Assembly: GCF_002236105.1 (NCBI RefSeq)
Contig: NZ_NIWU01000003.1
Location: forward strand, 498,501-562,500
Direction of reading: 5' to 3'
DNA length: 64,000 nt
Source: Pseudomonas umsongensis
GTDB lineage: Bacteria > Pseudomonadota > Gammaproteobacteria > Pseudomonadales > Pseudomonadaceae
Shown here: one piece after another, positions 54,512-62,920 of the stretch
How the letters are laid out: each line of letters starts with the position of its first letter
How positions within the stretch are numbered: position 1 is the stretch's first letter
Position numbers and translations under genes: made by a program
The notes under the pieces: generated by a model
Told to the model about the DNA's origin: nothing
The model's database searches: none
What the model saw: the letters and a program-made list of their open reading frames with translations, nothing else

Positions 54512-54913
54512 TTACTCCTGCCCAATCGTCTCCAAAAACTCCGACCGCTCGTCACTCATCCGCGCCACGCAATCATTCTGCGCAATAGTGAATGCCTTGC
54601 TGCCGGCGGTGGCCGGGAAGGCTTCGATGGCGCAGTCAGCGTCGCGGGTTTTCAGCCATTGTTGCTGGGCGGCCTTGATCTTGGCGGTGATCTCGGCCAA
54701 TTGCGACGGGTTCTTGCCGTAGAGCGACTGCATGCGTTCGTTCAGGCTTTTGTAGTTTTCGCTCAGCAAGTCTTCGGCGGTGGTTTTGCTGAAGGCGGAG
54801 CATTCCAGGGTCTGTACGTCGTTTTCGACTTTGTCGCAGGGGGTGTCTTCAGACTCCTCGGCGGCGTGTACGCCGGTCGCCATCAGTGCCAAGGCCAGGA
54901 CGATGAATTTCAT
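54512..54913 (-). CDS. LprI/DUF1311-type exported protein
   Basis: A 133-residue protein with a signal peptide cut at VHAAEESED. Cys residues in DTPCDKV, LECSAF, DADCAIEA and QNDCVARM are spaced as in the lysozyme-inhibitor LprI N-terminal (DUF1311) family, along with the helix ENYKSLNERMQSLY and QQQWLKTRDADC. It is likely a small periplasmic helical protein held by disulphides; lysozyme inhibition is shown only for a mycobacterial relative. ATG 54913 begins the signal; the longer frame from 55123 does not resemble one. Confidence 0.82.
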   Translation of the reverse strand: MKFIVLALALMATGVHAAEESEDTPCDKVENDVQTLECSAFSKTTAEDLLSENYKSLNERMQSLYGKNPSQLAEITAKIKAAQQQWLKTRDADCAIEAFPATAGSKAFTIAQNDCVARMSDERSEFLETIGQE

Positions 54914-55148
54914 GTGGTTGCCGCTCCCATCCAGTGAAGCATCAAGAGATGTGGCGAATTCTGGCCCAAGCGGATTGCCTTGAACAGGTCGGCAATTGTG
55001 CCTTGCGACGACCCTTTGTCGCGGATTGACGCTTTCGGCAATTCCCCTGTCGTTTTTGCACCCGGCTACCAATGCACCGAGGCATATGCTGGCCCCAAAG
55101 CGCCGACAGACGATTCGGCGCATGAATCGCTAACAAGGGGACAGCCTG

Positions 55149-56126
55149 ATGAGCCCAGCCGAATTGCACGCCGACAGCATCGTTATCGACGGGCTGATTA
55201 TTGCCAAGTGGAACCGTGAACTGTTCGAAGACATGCGCAAGGGCGGTTTGACCGCAGCCAACTGCACCGTGTCGGTATGGGAGGGCTTCCAGGCCACCGT
55301 CAACAACATCGCCGCCAGCCAGAAGCTGATCCGCGAGAACAGCGACCTGGTGATTCCGGTGCGCACCACCGCCGACATCCGCAAGGCCAAGGAGCAGGGC
55401 AAGACCGGCATCCTCTTCGGTTTCCAGAATGCCCATGCGTTTGAAGACCAGATCGGCTATGTCGAAGTGTTCAAGCAGCTGGGCGTCGGTATTGTGCAGA
55501 TGTGCTACAACACCCAGAACCTGGTCGGCACCGGTTGCTACGAGCGTGACGGCGGCCTGTCGGGCTTCGGTCGTGAAATCGTAGCCGAGATGAACCGCGT
55601 AGGCGTCATGTGCGACCTGTCCCACGTCGGTTCCAAGACGTCCGAAGAAGTCATCCTCGAATCGAAAAAGCCGGTGTGCTACTCCCACTGCCTGCCGTCG
55701 GGCCTCAAGGAGCACCCGCGCAACAAGTCCGATGAAGAACTGAAGTTCATTGCCGACCACGGCGGTTTCGTCGGTGTGACCATGTTCGCGCCATTCCTGG
55801 CCAAGGGCATCGATTCGACCATCGACGACTACGCCGAAGCCATCGAATACACCCTGAACATCGTCGGTGAAGATTCGATCGGTATCGGCACCGACTTCAC
55901 CCAGGGTCACGGCCAGGACTTCTTCGAGTACCTGACCCACGACAAGGGCTATGCCCGCCGCCTGACCAGCTTCGGCAAGATCATCAACCCGCTGGGCATC
56001 CGCACCGTCGGCGAGTTCCCGAACCTCACCGAAACCCTGCTAAAGCGCGGCCATTCCGAGCGCGTGGTGCGCAAGATCATGGGCGAGAACTGGGTGAACG
56101 TCTTGAAAGATGTCTGGGGCGAATAA
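55149..56126 (+). CDS. Membrane dipeptidase (M19)-like protein of the dimethylglycine operon
   Basis: A 325-residue TIM-barrel protein of the renal dipeptidase family, with GRTVGEFPNLTETLLKRGHSERVVRKIMGENWVNVL-type C-terminus, DLSHVG and YSHC His motifs, and GIGTDFTQGHG. The first metal motif is missing: where M19 enzymes have DGHxD, residues 14-18 read DGLII. The bridging Glu region reads LFGFQNA with Gln. Only part of the binuclear site can form, so peptidase activity is doubtful or a different reaction is catalysed. It heads the cluster DUF5943-dgcA-dgcB-etf, as PA5396 does in P. aeruginosa. ATG 55149 follows AAGGGG. Confidence 0.88.
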   Translation: MSPAELHADSIVIDGLIIAKWNRELFEDMRKGGLTAANCTVSVWEGFQATVNNIAASQKLIRENSDLVIPVRTTADIRKAKEQGKTGILFGFQNAHAFEDQIGYVEVFKQLGVGIVQMCYNTQNLVGTGCYERDGGLSGFGREIVAEMNRVGVMCDLSHVGSKTSEEVILESKKPVCYSHCLPSGLKEHPRNKSDEELKFIADHGGFVGVTMFAPFLAKGIDSTIDDYAEAIEYTLNIVGEDSIGIGTDFTQGHGQDFFEYLTHDKGYARRLTSFGKIINPLGIRTVGEFPNLTETLLKRGHSERVVRKIMGENWVNVLKDVWGE

Positions 56127-56204
56127 GCCACCGCTCTTCTGAATCCTTTCCTGCGGCCGTCCGCGCCGCAGGCAACAACAAAATTTTTCTGGAGTTAAGT
56201 TTCC

Positions 56205-56735
56205 ATGGCCAAGATCGCCCCGCAATTGCCTATCGAAGTCGACAGCGAAACCGGTGTCTGGACGTCCGACGCCCTGCCGATGCTGTATGTGCCCCGTCAT
56301 TTCTTCGTCAACAACCACATGGGCATCGAGGAAGTGCTGGGCGCCGAAGCTTACGCCGAGATTCTCTACAAGGCCGGCTACAAGTCCGCCTGGCACTGGT
56401 GTGAAAAAGAAGCCGAATGCCATGGCCTGGAAGGCGTTGCGGTGTTCGAGCACTACATGAAGCGCCTGTCGCAGCGCGGCTGGGGCCTGTTCAAGATCCA
56501 GGACATCGACCTCGACAAAGGCACCTGCAGCGTCAAGCTTGAACACTCGGCATTCGTCTACGTGTACGGCAAGGTCGGGCGCAAGGTCGACTACATGTTC
56601 ACCGGTTGGTTTGCCGGCGCGATGGACCAGATCCTCGCCGCTCGTGGCAGCAAGATCCGCACCGTGGCCGAACAAGTCTACGGTGGCTCCGAAGAGGGCC
56701 ACGAAGACGGCTTGTTCACCGTCAAGCCGTTGTAA
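56205..56735 (+). CDS. DUF5943 protein of the dimethylglycine operon
   Basis: A 176-residue soluble protein without signal peptide. PMLYVPRHFFVNNHMGIEEVLGAEAYAEILYKAGYKSA starts a fold like the 4-vinyl reductase (V4R) ligand-binding domain. HWCEKEAECHGLEGVAVFEHYMKRLSQRGWG and FTGWFAGAMDQILA follow, and the two Cys and several His residues could bind metal. It corresponds in position to PA5397. Its role in dimethylglycine breakdown is not known; placement 15 bases before dgcA suggests an accessory or cofactor-handling protein. ATG 56205 follows TGGAG. Confidence 0.82.
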   Translation: MAKIAPQLPIEVDSETGVWTSDALPMLYVPRHFFVNNHMGIEEVLGAEAYAEILYKAGYKSAWHWCEKEAECHGLEGVAVFEHYMKRLSQRGWGLFKIQDIDLDKGTCSVKLEHSAFVYVYGKVGRKVDYMFTGWFAGAMDQILAARGSKIRTVAEQVYGGSEEGHEDGLFTVKPL

Positions 56736-56750
56736 GTCGAGGAACCCGCC

Positions 56751-58811
56751 ATGGCTTTCGAAGCAATGTTCCAGCCGATCCAGATCGGCAAACTGACCAT
56801 CCGTAACCGCGTGCTCAGCACTGCACACGCCGAGGTCTATGCGACCGACGGCGGCATGACCACCGACCGGTACGTCAAGTATTACGAAGAGAAGGCCAAG
56901 GGCGGGATCGGCCTGGCGATCTGTGGCGGTTCGTCCGTCGTCGCCATCGACAGCCCGCAGGAGTGGTGGAGCTCGGTGAACCTGTCCACCGACCGCATCA
57001 TCCCGCACTTCCAGAATCTTGCGGACGCCATGCACAAGCACGGCGCCAAGATCATGATCCAGATTACCCACATGGGCCGTCGCTCGCGTTGGGACGGCTT
57101 CAACTGGCCGACGCTGATGTCGCCGTCCGGCGTACGCGAGCCGGTGCACCGCGCCACCTGCAAGACCATCGAGCCGGAAGAAATCTGGCGGGTGATCGGC
57201 AACTACGCGCAAGCTGCGCGTCGCGCCAAGGCCGGTGGCCTGGACGGCGTGGAATTGTCGGCGGTGCACCAGCACATGATCGACCAGTTCTGGAGCCCGC
57301 GGGTCAACAAGCGTACCGACGAATGGGGTGGCACCTTCGAAGGCCGCATGAAATTCGGCCTGGAAGTGTTGAAAGCGGTGCGCGCGGAGGTCGGTGACGA
57401 TTTCTGCGTGGGCATGCGTATCTGCGGTGACGAGTTCCACCCGGATGGCCTGTCCCATGAAGACATGAAGCAGATCGCCAAGTATTACGACGACACCGGC
57501 ATGCTCGATTTCATCGGCGTCGTGGGCTCGGGTTGCGACACCCACAACACCCTGGCCAACGTGATTCCGAACATGAGTTATCCACCGGAGCCGTTCCTGC
57601 ATTTGGCCGCCGGTATCAAGGAAGTGGTCAAGGTTCCGGTGCTGCATGCGCAGAACATCAAGGACCCGAACCAGGCCACCCGTATCCTGGAAGGCGGTTA
57701 CGTCGACATGGTCGGCATGACCCGCGCGCACATTGCCGACCCGCACCTGATCGCCAAGATCAAGATGGGCCAGATCGACCAGATCAAGCAGTGTGTCGGT
57801 GCCAACTACTGCATCGACCGCCAGTACCAGGGCCTGGACGTGCTGTGCATCCAGAACGCCGCGACTTCCCGTGAATACATGGGTCTGCCGCACATCATCG
57901 AAAAAACCACCGGCGTTAAACGCAAAGTGGTGGTGGTCGGTGCCGGTCCTGCCGGGATGGAAGCCGCTCGTGTGGCTGCCGAGCGCGGCCACGACGTAAC
58001 CCTGTTCGAGAAAAAGGACTTTATCGGTGGCCAGATCACCACGGCGTCGAAAGCGCCGCAGCGTGACCAGATCGCCGGTATCACCCGCTGGTATCAGCTG
58101 GAGCTGGCGCGGTTGAAAGTCGACCTGCGCCTGGGCACCGCGGCGGATGCGCCGACCATCATGGACCTGCGTCCGGATGTGGTGGTGCTGGCCGTCGGCG
58201 GTCATCCGTTCATCGAGCAGAACGAGCACTGGGGCGCGGCTGAAGGCCTGGTGGTCAGCAGCTGGGACATTCTCGACGGCAAGGTTGCACCCGCCAAGAA
58301 CGTGCTGGTCTACGACACCATTTGCGAGTTTACCGGCATGTCGACTGCCGACTTCCTCGCCGACAAGGGCAGCCAGGTCGAGATTGTCACCGATGACATC
58401 AAGCCAGGCGTGGCCATTGGCGGTACGTCGTTCCCGACCTACTACCGCAGCATGTATCCGAAAGAAGTGATCATGACTGGCGACATGATGCTGGAGAAGG
58501 TCTACCGCGAAGGCGACAAGCTGATAGCGGTGCTGGAAAACGAATACACCGGCGCCAAAGAGGAGCGGGTGGTGGACCAGGTGGTCATCGAGAACGGCGT
58601 GCGTCCGGACGAGGAGATCTACTACGCGATGAAGGAAGGCTCGCGCAACAAAGGCCAGATCGACGTCGAAGCCTTGTTCGCGATCAAGCCGCAGCAATGC
58701 CTGGAGCAGAAAGGCGACGGCTACCTGTTGTTCCGCATCGGCGACTGTGTGGCCCAGCGTAACGTGCATGCGGCGATCTATGACGCGCTGCGGCTGTGCA
58801 AGGACTTCTAA
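56751..58811 (+). CDS. dgcA: Dimethylglycine demethylase subunit DgcA
   Basis: A 686-residue flavoprotein of the trimethylamine dehydrogenase/2,4-dienoyl-CoA reductase type. An FMN-binding barrel (residues about 5-340, with ITHMGRRSRWDG and ELSAVHQHMIDQFWSPRVNKRTDEWGG) is followed by an iron-sulphur segment and a C-terminal FAD/NAD-like domain (VVVVGAGPAGMEAARVAAERGHDVTLFEK at about 393). In the Fe-S segment only three of four Cys remain: C348, C354 and C366, with Ala 351 in place of the second. It removes a methyl group from dimethylglycine to give sarcosine and works with DgcB. ATG 56751 follows GAGGAACC. Confidence 0.94.
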   Translation: MAFEAMFQPIQIGKLTIRNRVLSTAHAEVYATDGGMTTDRYVKYYEEKAKGGIGLAICGGSSVVAIDSPQEWWSSVNLSTDRIIPHFQNLADAMHKHGAKIMIQITHMGRRSRWDGFNWPTLMSPSGVREPVHRATCKTIEPEEIWRVIGNYAQAARRAKAGGLDGVELSAVHQHMIDQFWSPRVNKRTDEWGGTFEGRMKFGLEVLKAVRAEVGDDFCVGMRICGDEFHPDGLSHEDMKQIAKYYDDTGMLDFIGVVGSGCDTHNTLANVIPNMSYPPEPFLHLAAGIKEVVKVPVLHAQNIKDPNQATRILEGGYVDMVGMTRAHIADPHLIAKIKMGQIDQIKQCVGANYCIDRQYQGLDVLCIQNAATSREYMGLPHIIEKTTGVKRKVVVVGAGPAGMEAARVAAERGHDVTLFEKKDFIGGQITTASKAPQRDQIAGITRWYQLELARLKVDLRLGTAADAPTIMDLRPDVVVLAVGGHPFIEQNEHWGAAEGLVVSSWDILDGKVAPAKNVLVYDTICEFTGMSTADFLADKGSQVEIVTDDIKPGVAIGGTSFPTYYRSMYPKEVIMTGDMMLEKVYREGDKLIAVLENEYTGAKEERVVDQVVIENGVRPDEEIYYAMKEGSRNKGQIDVEALFAIKPQQCLEQKGDGYLLFRIGDCVAQRNVHAAIYDALRLCKDF

Positions 58812-58826
58812 AATCACACCGAACCA

Positions 58827-58916
58827 ATGTGGGAGCGGGCTTGCTCGCGAAGAACGATAACGCGGTACACCTGATACACCGCGTCGCCGGATTCGCGAGC
58901 AAGCCCGCTCCCACAT
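58827..58916. repeat. REP inverted repeat inside the dgc operon
   Basis: Left arm ATGTGGGAGCGGGCTTGCTC (to GCGAA) and a complementary right arm, spacer about 40 bases, fill most of the 134-base gap between dgcA and dgcB. It may set relative transcript levels of the two subunit genes. Confidence 0.92.
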
Positions 58917-58945
58917 GAGACCCCGCGGTCTTTGGGAGCTTCACC

Positions 58946-60892
58946 ATGCTCAACACCCTTCTTCCCATCCTGATCTTTGCTGCCCTGGGCCTCGCGGCTC
59001 TCGGTGCATTGCGACGGGTAAACATGTGGCGCCGAGGCCGGGCCTCGAAGGTCGATCTGATCGGCGGCCTGTTCGCCATGCCCAAGCGCTACATGGTCGA
59101 TCTGCACCATGTAGTGGCGCGGGACAAATACATTGCCAACACCCACGTCGCGACGGCCGGCGGCGCAGTGGCGTCCATCGTGCTGGCAATTCTGGTGCAT
59201 GGTTTCGGATTGCATAACCGCTTCCTCGGTTATGCATTGTTGTTGATGTCGGCGGTGATGTTCGTCGGTGCGGTCTTTGTTTACCTGCGTCGGCGCAATC
59301 CACCTGCGCGCCTGTCGAAAGGTCCGTGGATGCGCCTGCCGAAAAGCCTGATGGCATTTTCGGTGTCGTTCTTCCTCGTGACCCTGCCGGTGGCCGGTAT
59401 CCTGCCGGAAAACTTCGGCGGCTGGCTGTTGGCGGTGATCCTCGGGATTGGCGTGCTGTGGGGCGTGTCCGAGCTGTTCTTTGGCATGACCTGGGGCGGG
59501 CCGATGAAGCATGCCTTCGCCGGTGCCCTGCACCTGGCCTGGCACCGTCGTGCCGAGCGCTTTGGCGGCGGTCGTTCCACCGGTCTGAAACCCTTGGATC
59601 TGAACGACCCAAGCGCGCCACTGGGCGTGGAAAAACCCAAGGATTTCACCTGGAACCAGTTGCTCGGCTTCGACGCCTGCGTGCAGTGCGGTAAATGCGA
59701 AGCCGCGTGCCCGGCCTTCGCCGCCGGCCAGCCGTTGAACCCGAAAAAATTGATCCAGGACATGGTCGTCGGCCTGGCTGGCGGCACCGATGCCAAATTT
59801 GCCGGCAGTCCGTATCCGGGCAAGCCCATCGGTGAACACGCCGGTAATCCGCATCAACCGATCGTCAACGGTCTGGTGAACGCCGAAACCCTGTGGTCGT
59901 GCACCACCTGCCGCGCCTGTGTCGAGGAATGCCCGATGATGATCGAGCACGTCGATGCCATCGTCGACATGCGTCGCCATCTGACCCTGGAAAAAGGCGC
60001 TACCCCGAACAAGGGTGCCGAAGTCCTGGAAAACCTGATCGCCACCGATAACCCGGGCGGTTTTGCGCCAGGCGGGCGGATGAACTGGGCGGCGGACTTG
60101 AACCTCAATCTGCTCAGCGAAAAGAAATCTACCGACGTGCTGTTCTGGGTGGGCGATGGCGCCTTTGACATGCGCAACCAGCGCACCTTGCGTGCGTTCG
60201 TCAAAGTGCTGAAAGCGGCAAAAATCGACTTCGCCGTGCTTGGCCTCGAAGAGCGCGACAGCGGTGACGTGGCTCGCCGCCTGGGCGACGAGGCAACCTT
60301 CCAGTTGCTGGCCAAGCGCAACATCCAGACCTTGGCCAAGTATAGCTTCAACCGCATCGTCACCTGCGATCCGCACAGCTTCCACGTGCTGAAAAACGAA
60401 TACGGCGCTTTCGATGGAAACTACCTGGTGCAGCACCACAGCACCTACATGGCGGAAATCATCGACGCCGGCGCGCTGAACCTTGGCCAGCACAAGGGCG
60501 ACAGCGTGACCTATCACGATCCGTGCTACCTCGGCCGCTACAACGGCGAGTACGAAGCGCCGCGCCAGGTTCTGCGCGCGCTCGGCATCGAGGTCAAGGA
60601 AATGCAACGCTCCGGTTTCCGCTCGCGCTGCTGCGGCGGTGGCGGCGGTGCGCCGATCACCGACATTCCGGGCAAGCAGCGTATCCCCGACATGCGCATG
60701 GAAGACATCCGCGAGACGGGCGCCGAACTGGTGGCCGTGGGCTGCCCGCAGTGCACCGCGATGCTTGAAGGTGTGGTCGAACCACGACCGTTGATCAAGG
60801 ACATTGCCGAACTGGTGGCCGACGCGCTCCTGGAGGATCAGGCCCCAAAGTCGGCTACGCCGGCCAAACGTGAACCCGCGGAGGTGCACTGA
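58946..60892 (+). CDS. dgcB: Dimethylglycine demethylase subunit DgcB (Fe-S membrane protein)
   Basis: A 648-residue protein. One N-terminal hydrophobic segment and about four more up to residue 180 anchor it in the inner membrane. Two [4Fe-4S] motifs follow: C245, C248, C251, C255P and C319, C322, C325, C329P. The C-terminal half has two CCG domains of the GlpC/HdrB type (HDPCYLGRYNGEYEAPRQVL, SRCCGGGGGAPI, GCPQCTAML). It should carry electrons from DgcA towards the adjacent ETF or the quinone pool. Its TGA overlaps the ATG of the ETF alpha gene by one base. ATG 58946 has GGGAG upstream. Confidence 0.94.
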   Translation: MLNTLLPILIFAALGLAALGALRRVNMWRRGRASKVDLIGGLFAMPKRYMVDLHHVVARDKYIANTHVATAGGAVASIVLAILVHGFGLHNRFLGYALLLMSAVMFVGAVFVYLRRRNPPARLSKGPWMRLPKSLMAFSVSFFLVTLPVAGILPENFGGWLLAVILGIGVLWGVSELFFGMTWGGPMKHAFAGALHLAWHRRAERFGGGRSTGLKPLDLNDPSAPLGVEKPKDFTWNQLLGFDACVQCGKCEAACPAFAAGQPLNPKKLIQDMVVGLAGGTDAKFAGSPYPGKPIGEHAGNPHQPIVNGLVNAETLWSCTTCRACVEECPMMIEHVDAIVDMRRHLTLEKGATPNKGAEVLENLIATDNPGGFAPGGRMNWAADLNLNLLSEKKSTDVLFWVGDGAFDMRNQRTLRAFVKVLKAAKIDFAVLGLEERDSGDVARRLGDEATFQLLAKRNIQTLAKYSFNRIVTCDPHSFHVLKNEYGAFDGNYLVQHHSTYMAEIIDAGALNLGQHKGDSVTYHDPCYLGRYNGEYEAPRQVLRALGIEVKEMQRSGFRSRCCGGGGGAPITDIPGKQRIPDMRMEDIRETGAELVAVGCPQCTAMLEGVVEPRPLIKDIAELVADALLEDQAPKSATPAKREPAEVH

Positions 60893-62112
60893 TGAGCGAC
60901 ATTATCCGCCGCGACCCCCGTGCCGAATGGATCGCCCGTAACCGTTTGCACCCTCTGCACGCCGCCATGCAACCGGCGCAGCACAGTTGGATGGGGCCTA
61001 ACGGCGTCATTCGCAAGAACCCGCACGGCATCGGTTTCATCGGCCCTAACGGCATCAAGCGAATCGACCGTAGCGGCGCTCAGCAGGGCGGGACGACGAA
61101 ACGTTCGGCCGCCGTTGAAGTGCAATTACCGCTGCATCAAGTCCCTGCGCCGGCATTCTTCATCTGCGTGGTGCCGGACATGGTCGGCGGCCGCTTGAGC
61201 AGTCACGACCGAGATCTGCTGGGGCTGGCCCATCAACTGGCCGGCAGCGACGGCGCGGTGTTGGCCGTGGTCTTTGGCGAACACAAGGAAAACGCGTTTT
61301 CCACAGCCGGCGTCGATCGCCTGCTGGTGCTGGAAGGCGAAGAGTTCAGCGGTTATGCACCGGAACAACGCGTCCAGGGCCTGCGGGCTGTGGATAACCA
61401 GTTCAACCCACGTCACTGGCTGCTGCCGGACAGTCGCAGCGGCGGTGGCGAATTGGGTCGGCGCTTTGCCGCTGCCTTGGGCGAACGCCCGGCCACGCGG
61501 GTTTGGCAGGTCAAGGATCAGGAGTGCATTGGTCGCGCCGGTGCCGGTTTGCAAGATCTGGCGCGTCCGGTTGCACGGTTGATCCTGGCCGCCGTCGAAT
61601 GCGCCGAGCCGGTCAGCGAAACCCGTCACGAAGTTTTGCCGGTGGAGTTATCCACAGCCGTCGCCCGCAGTCTCTCGCGCATCGAGGATCTGGGGGCGGT
61701 GGCGGTGGACCCGGCGGCGATTCCCATGGCCGAAGCCGAATTCATCTTCTCCGGCGGCAACGGGGTCAAGGATTGGGACTTGTTCCACCAGACCGCCGCA
61801 GCCCTTGGCGCCACCGAAGGCGCGTCGCGGGTGGCGGTGGACGATGGTTTCATGGCGCGCGACCGTCAGGTCGGCGCGTCCGGCACCTGGGTCACCGCGA
61901 GGGTCTATGTGGCGGTGGGGATTTCCGGGGCAATCCAGCACCTGCAGGGCATCGGTGCCTGCGACAAGGTGGTGGCGATCAACCTCGACCCGGGTTGCGA
62001 CATGATCAAACGGGCCGACCTGTCGGTAATCGGCGAAAGTGCGGAGATTCTTCGGGCCTTGATCGCGGCGGTAGAAGCCTACCGCAACGACGCCAAGCGC
62101 GATGCGGCTTAA
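60892..62112 (+). CDS. Electron transfer flavoprotein, alpha subunit (dgc-linked)
   Basis: A 406-residue FixB/EtfA-type protein. The C-terminal FAD domain has FIFSGGNGVKDWDLFHQTAAALGATEGASRVAVDDGFMARDRQVGASGTWV and VGISGAIQHLQGIGACDKVVAINLDPGCDMIKRADLSVIG, with the FAD-contacting Arg/Ser/Gly in register. The N-terminus is about 80 residues longer than in ordinary EtfA and contains a doubled GPNG motif (GPNGVIRKN at 35-43, GPNGIKRID at 51-59). It accepts electrons from dimethylglycine (and probably sarcosine-type) demethylation. It is translationally coupled to dgcB and followed after 15 bases by the beta subunit. Confidence 0.92.
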   Translation: MSDIIRRDPRAEWIARNRLHPLHAAMQPAQHSWMGPNGVIRKNPHGIGFIGPNGIKRIDRSGAQQGGTTKRSAAVEVQLPLHQVPAPAFFICVVPDMVGGRLSSHDRDLLGLAHQLAGSDGAVLAVVFGEHKENAFSTAGVDRLLVLEGEEFSGYAPEQRVQGLRAVDNQFNPRHWLLPDSRSGGGELGRRFAAALGERPATRVWQVKDQECIGRAGAGLQDLARPVARLILAAVECAEPVSETRHEVLPVELSTAVARSLSRIEDLGAVAVDPAAIPMAEAEFIFSGGNGVKDWDLFHQTAAALGATEGASRVAVDDGFMARDRQVGASGTWVTARVYVAVGISGAIQHLQGIGACDKVVAINLDPGCDMIKRADLSVIGESAEILRALIAAVEAYRNDAKRDAA

Positions 62113-62127
62113 GGGAAGGAAAGGGTT

Positions 62128-62898
62128 ATGAGCACGAAAATCATCAGCCTGGTGTCCATCGGCGCCCACCCGACTTCCGGTCGACCACGTCGCGCGGAAC
62201 AGGATGCACGGGCGGTGGAGTTGGGCTTGCAGCTGGCTGGGGATAACTTGCAGGTGCTGCACGCCGGCGACGTTGGCGAACCGGCCTTGCGCGCTTATCT
62301 GGGCATGGGGCTGGAACAATTGCATGTGCTTGAACAACCGCAGGGCGCCGATGCGCTTCCGGCGTTGACCGCTTATTTGCGCGATGCCGGGGCACAGGTG
62401 GTCCTGACCGGTAGCCAGGCGGAAACCGGCGAGGGCTCGGGCATGCTGCCGTTCCTGCTGGCCGAAGGCCTTGGCTGGCCGCTGGTGGTGGGATTGGCGC
62501 AGGTCGAGTCGATTGATGGGGGTTCGGCGCTGGTACTGCAGGCTCTGCCGCGCGGTCAGCGGCGTCGCTTGAAGGTTCGCTTGCCGTTTCTCGCCACTGT
62601 GGATAACGCTGCGCCAAAGCCTCGGCAAAGCGCCTACGGCCCGGCCCGGCGCGGAGTTTTGCAGGCCAATGAGGTGGAAATCGTCGACGATGAATTGCTC
62701 GCGGTCGCCACCCTGCAACCGGCCAAGCCACGGCCTAAACGCTTGAAGGTGATCAAGGCCAAAAGCGGCGCTGACCGCATGAAAGCCGCAACGGCAAAAG
62801 CCAGTGGCGGTGGAGGACAAGTGCTCAAGGGCGTTACGGCGCAAGCTGGGGCTGAAGCGATTCTCAAGTTACTGATCGAAGAAGGTGTGGTCCGCTAG
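62128..62898 (+). CDS. Electron transfer flavoprotein, beta subunit (dgc-linked)
   Basis: A 256-residue EtfB/FixA-type protein, AMP-binding partner of the alpha subunit. EQDARAVELGLQLAGDNLQVLHAGD opens the fold, and VLTGSQAETGEGSGMLPFLLAEGLGWPLVVGLAQ is the AMP/recognition loop with the TG-Q-D/E pattern (Asp of housekeeping EtfB is Glu here). The C-terminal extension RPKRLKVIKAKSGADRMKAATAKASGGGGQVLKGVTA wraps onto the partner. ATG 62128 follows AAGGAAAGG. Divergent enough from housekeeping ETF to be a dedicated pair. Confidence 0.9.
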   Translation: MSTKIISLVSIGAHPTSGRPRRAEQDARAVELGLQLAGDNLQVLHAGDVGEPALRAYLGMGLEQLHVLEQPQGADALPALTAYLRDAGAQVVLTGSQAETGEGSGMLPFLLAEGLGWPLVVGLAQVESIDGGSALVLQALPRGQRRRLKVRLPFLATVDNAAPKPRQSAYGPARRGVLQANEVEIVDDELLAVATLQPAKPRPKRLKVIKAKSGADRMKAATAKASGGGGQVLKGVTAQAGAEAILKLLIEEGVVR

Positions 62899-62920
62899 CG
62901 GACCGTTTGGGGGCAGGTCA

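Noticed and set aside
56040..58916. 958-codon open frame on the minus strand opposite dgcA
   Set aside because: Antisense to the DgcA gene, rich in His/Asp/Val from reversed codons, begins inside a REP element; no known domain.
58814..60889. 691-codon open frame on the minus strand opposite dgcB
   Set aside because: Shadow of DgcB, whose Fe-S motifs are unmistakable on the plus strand.
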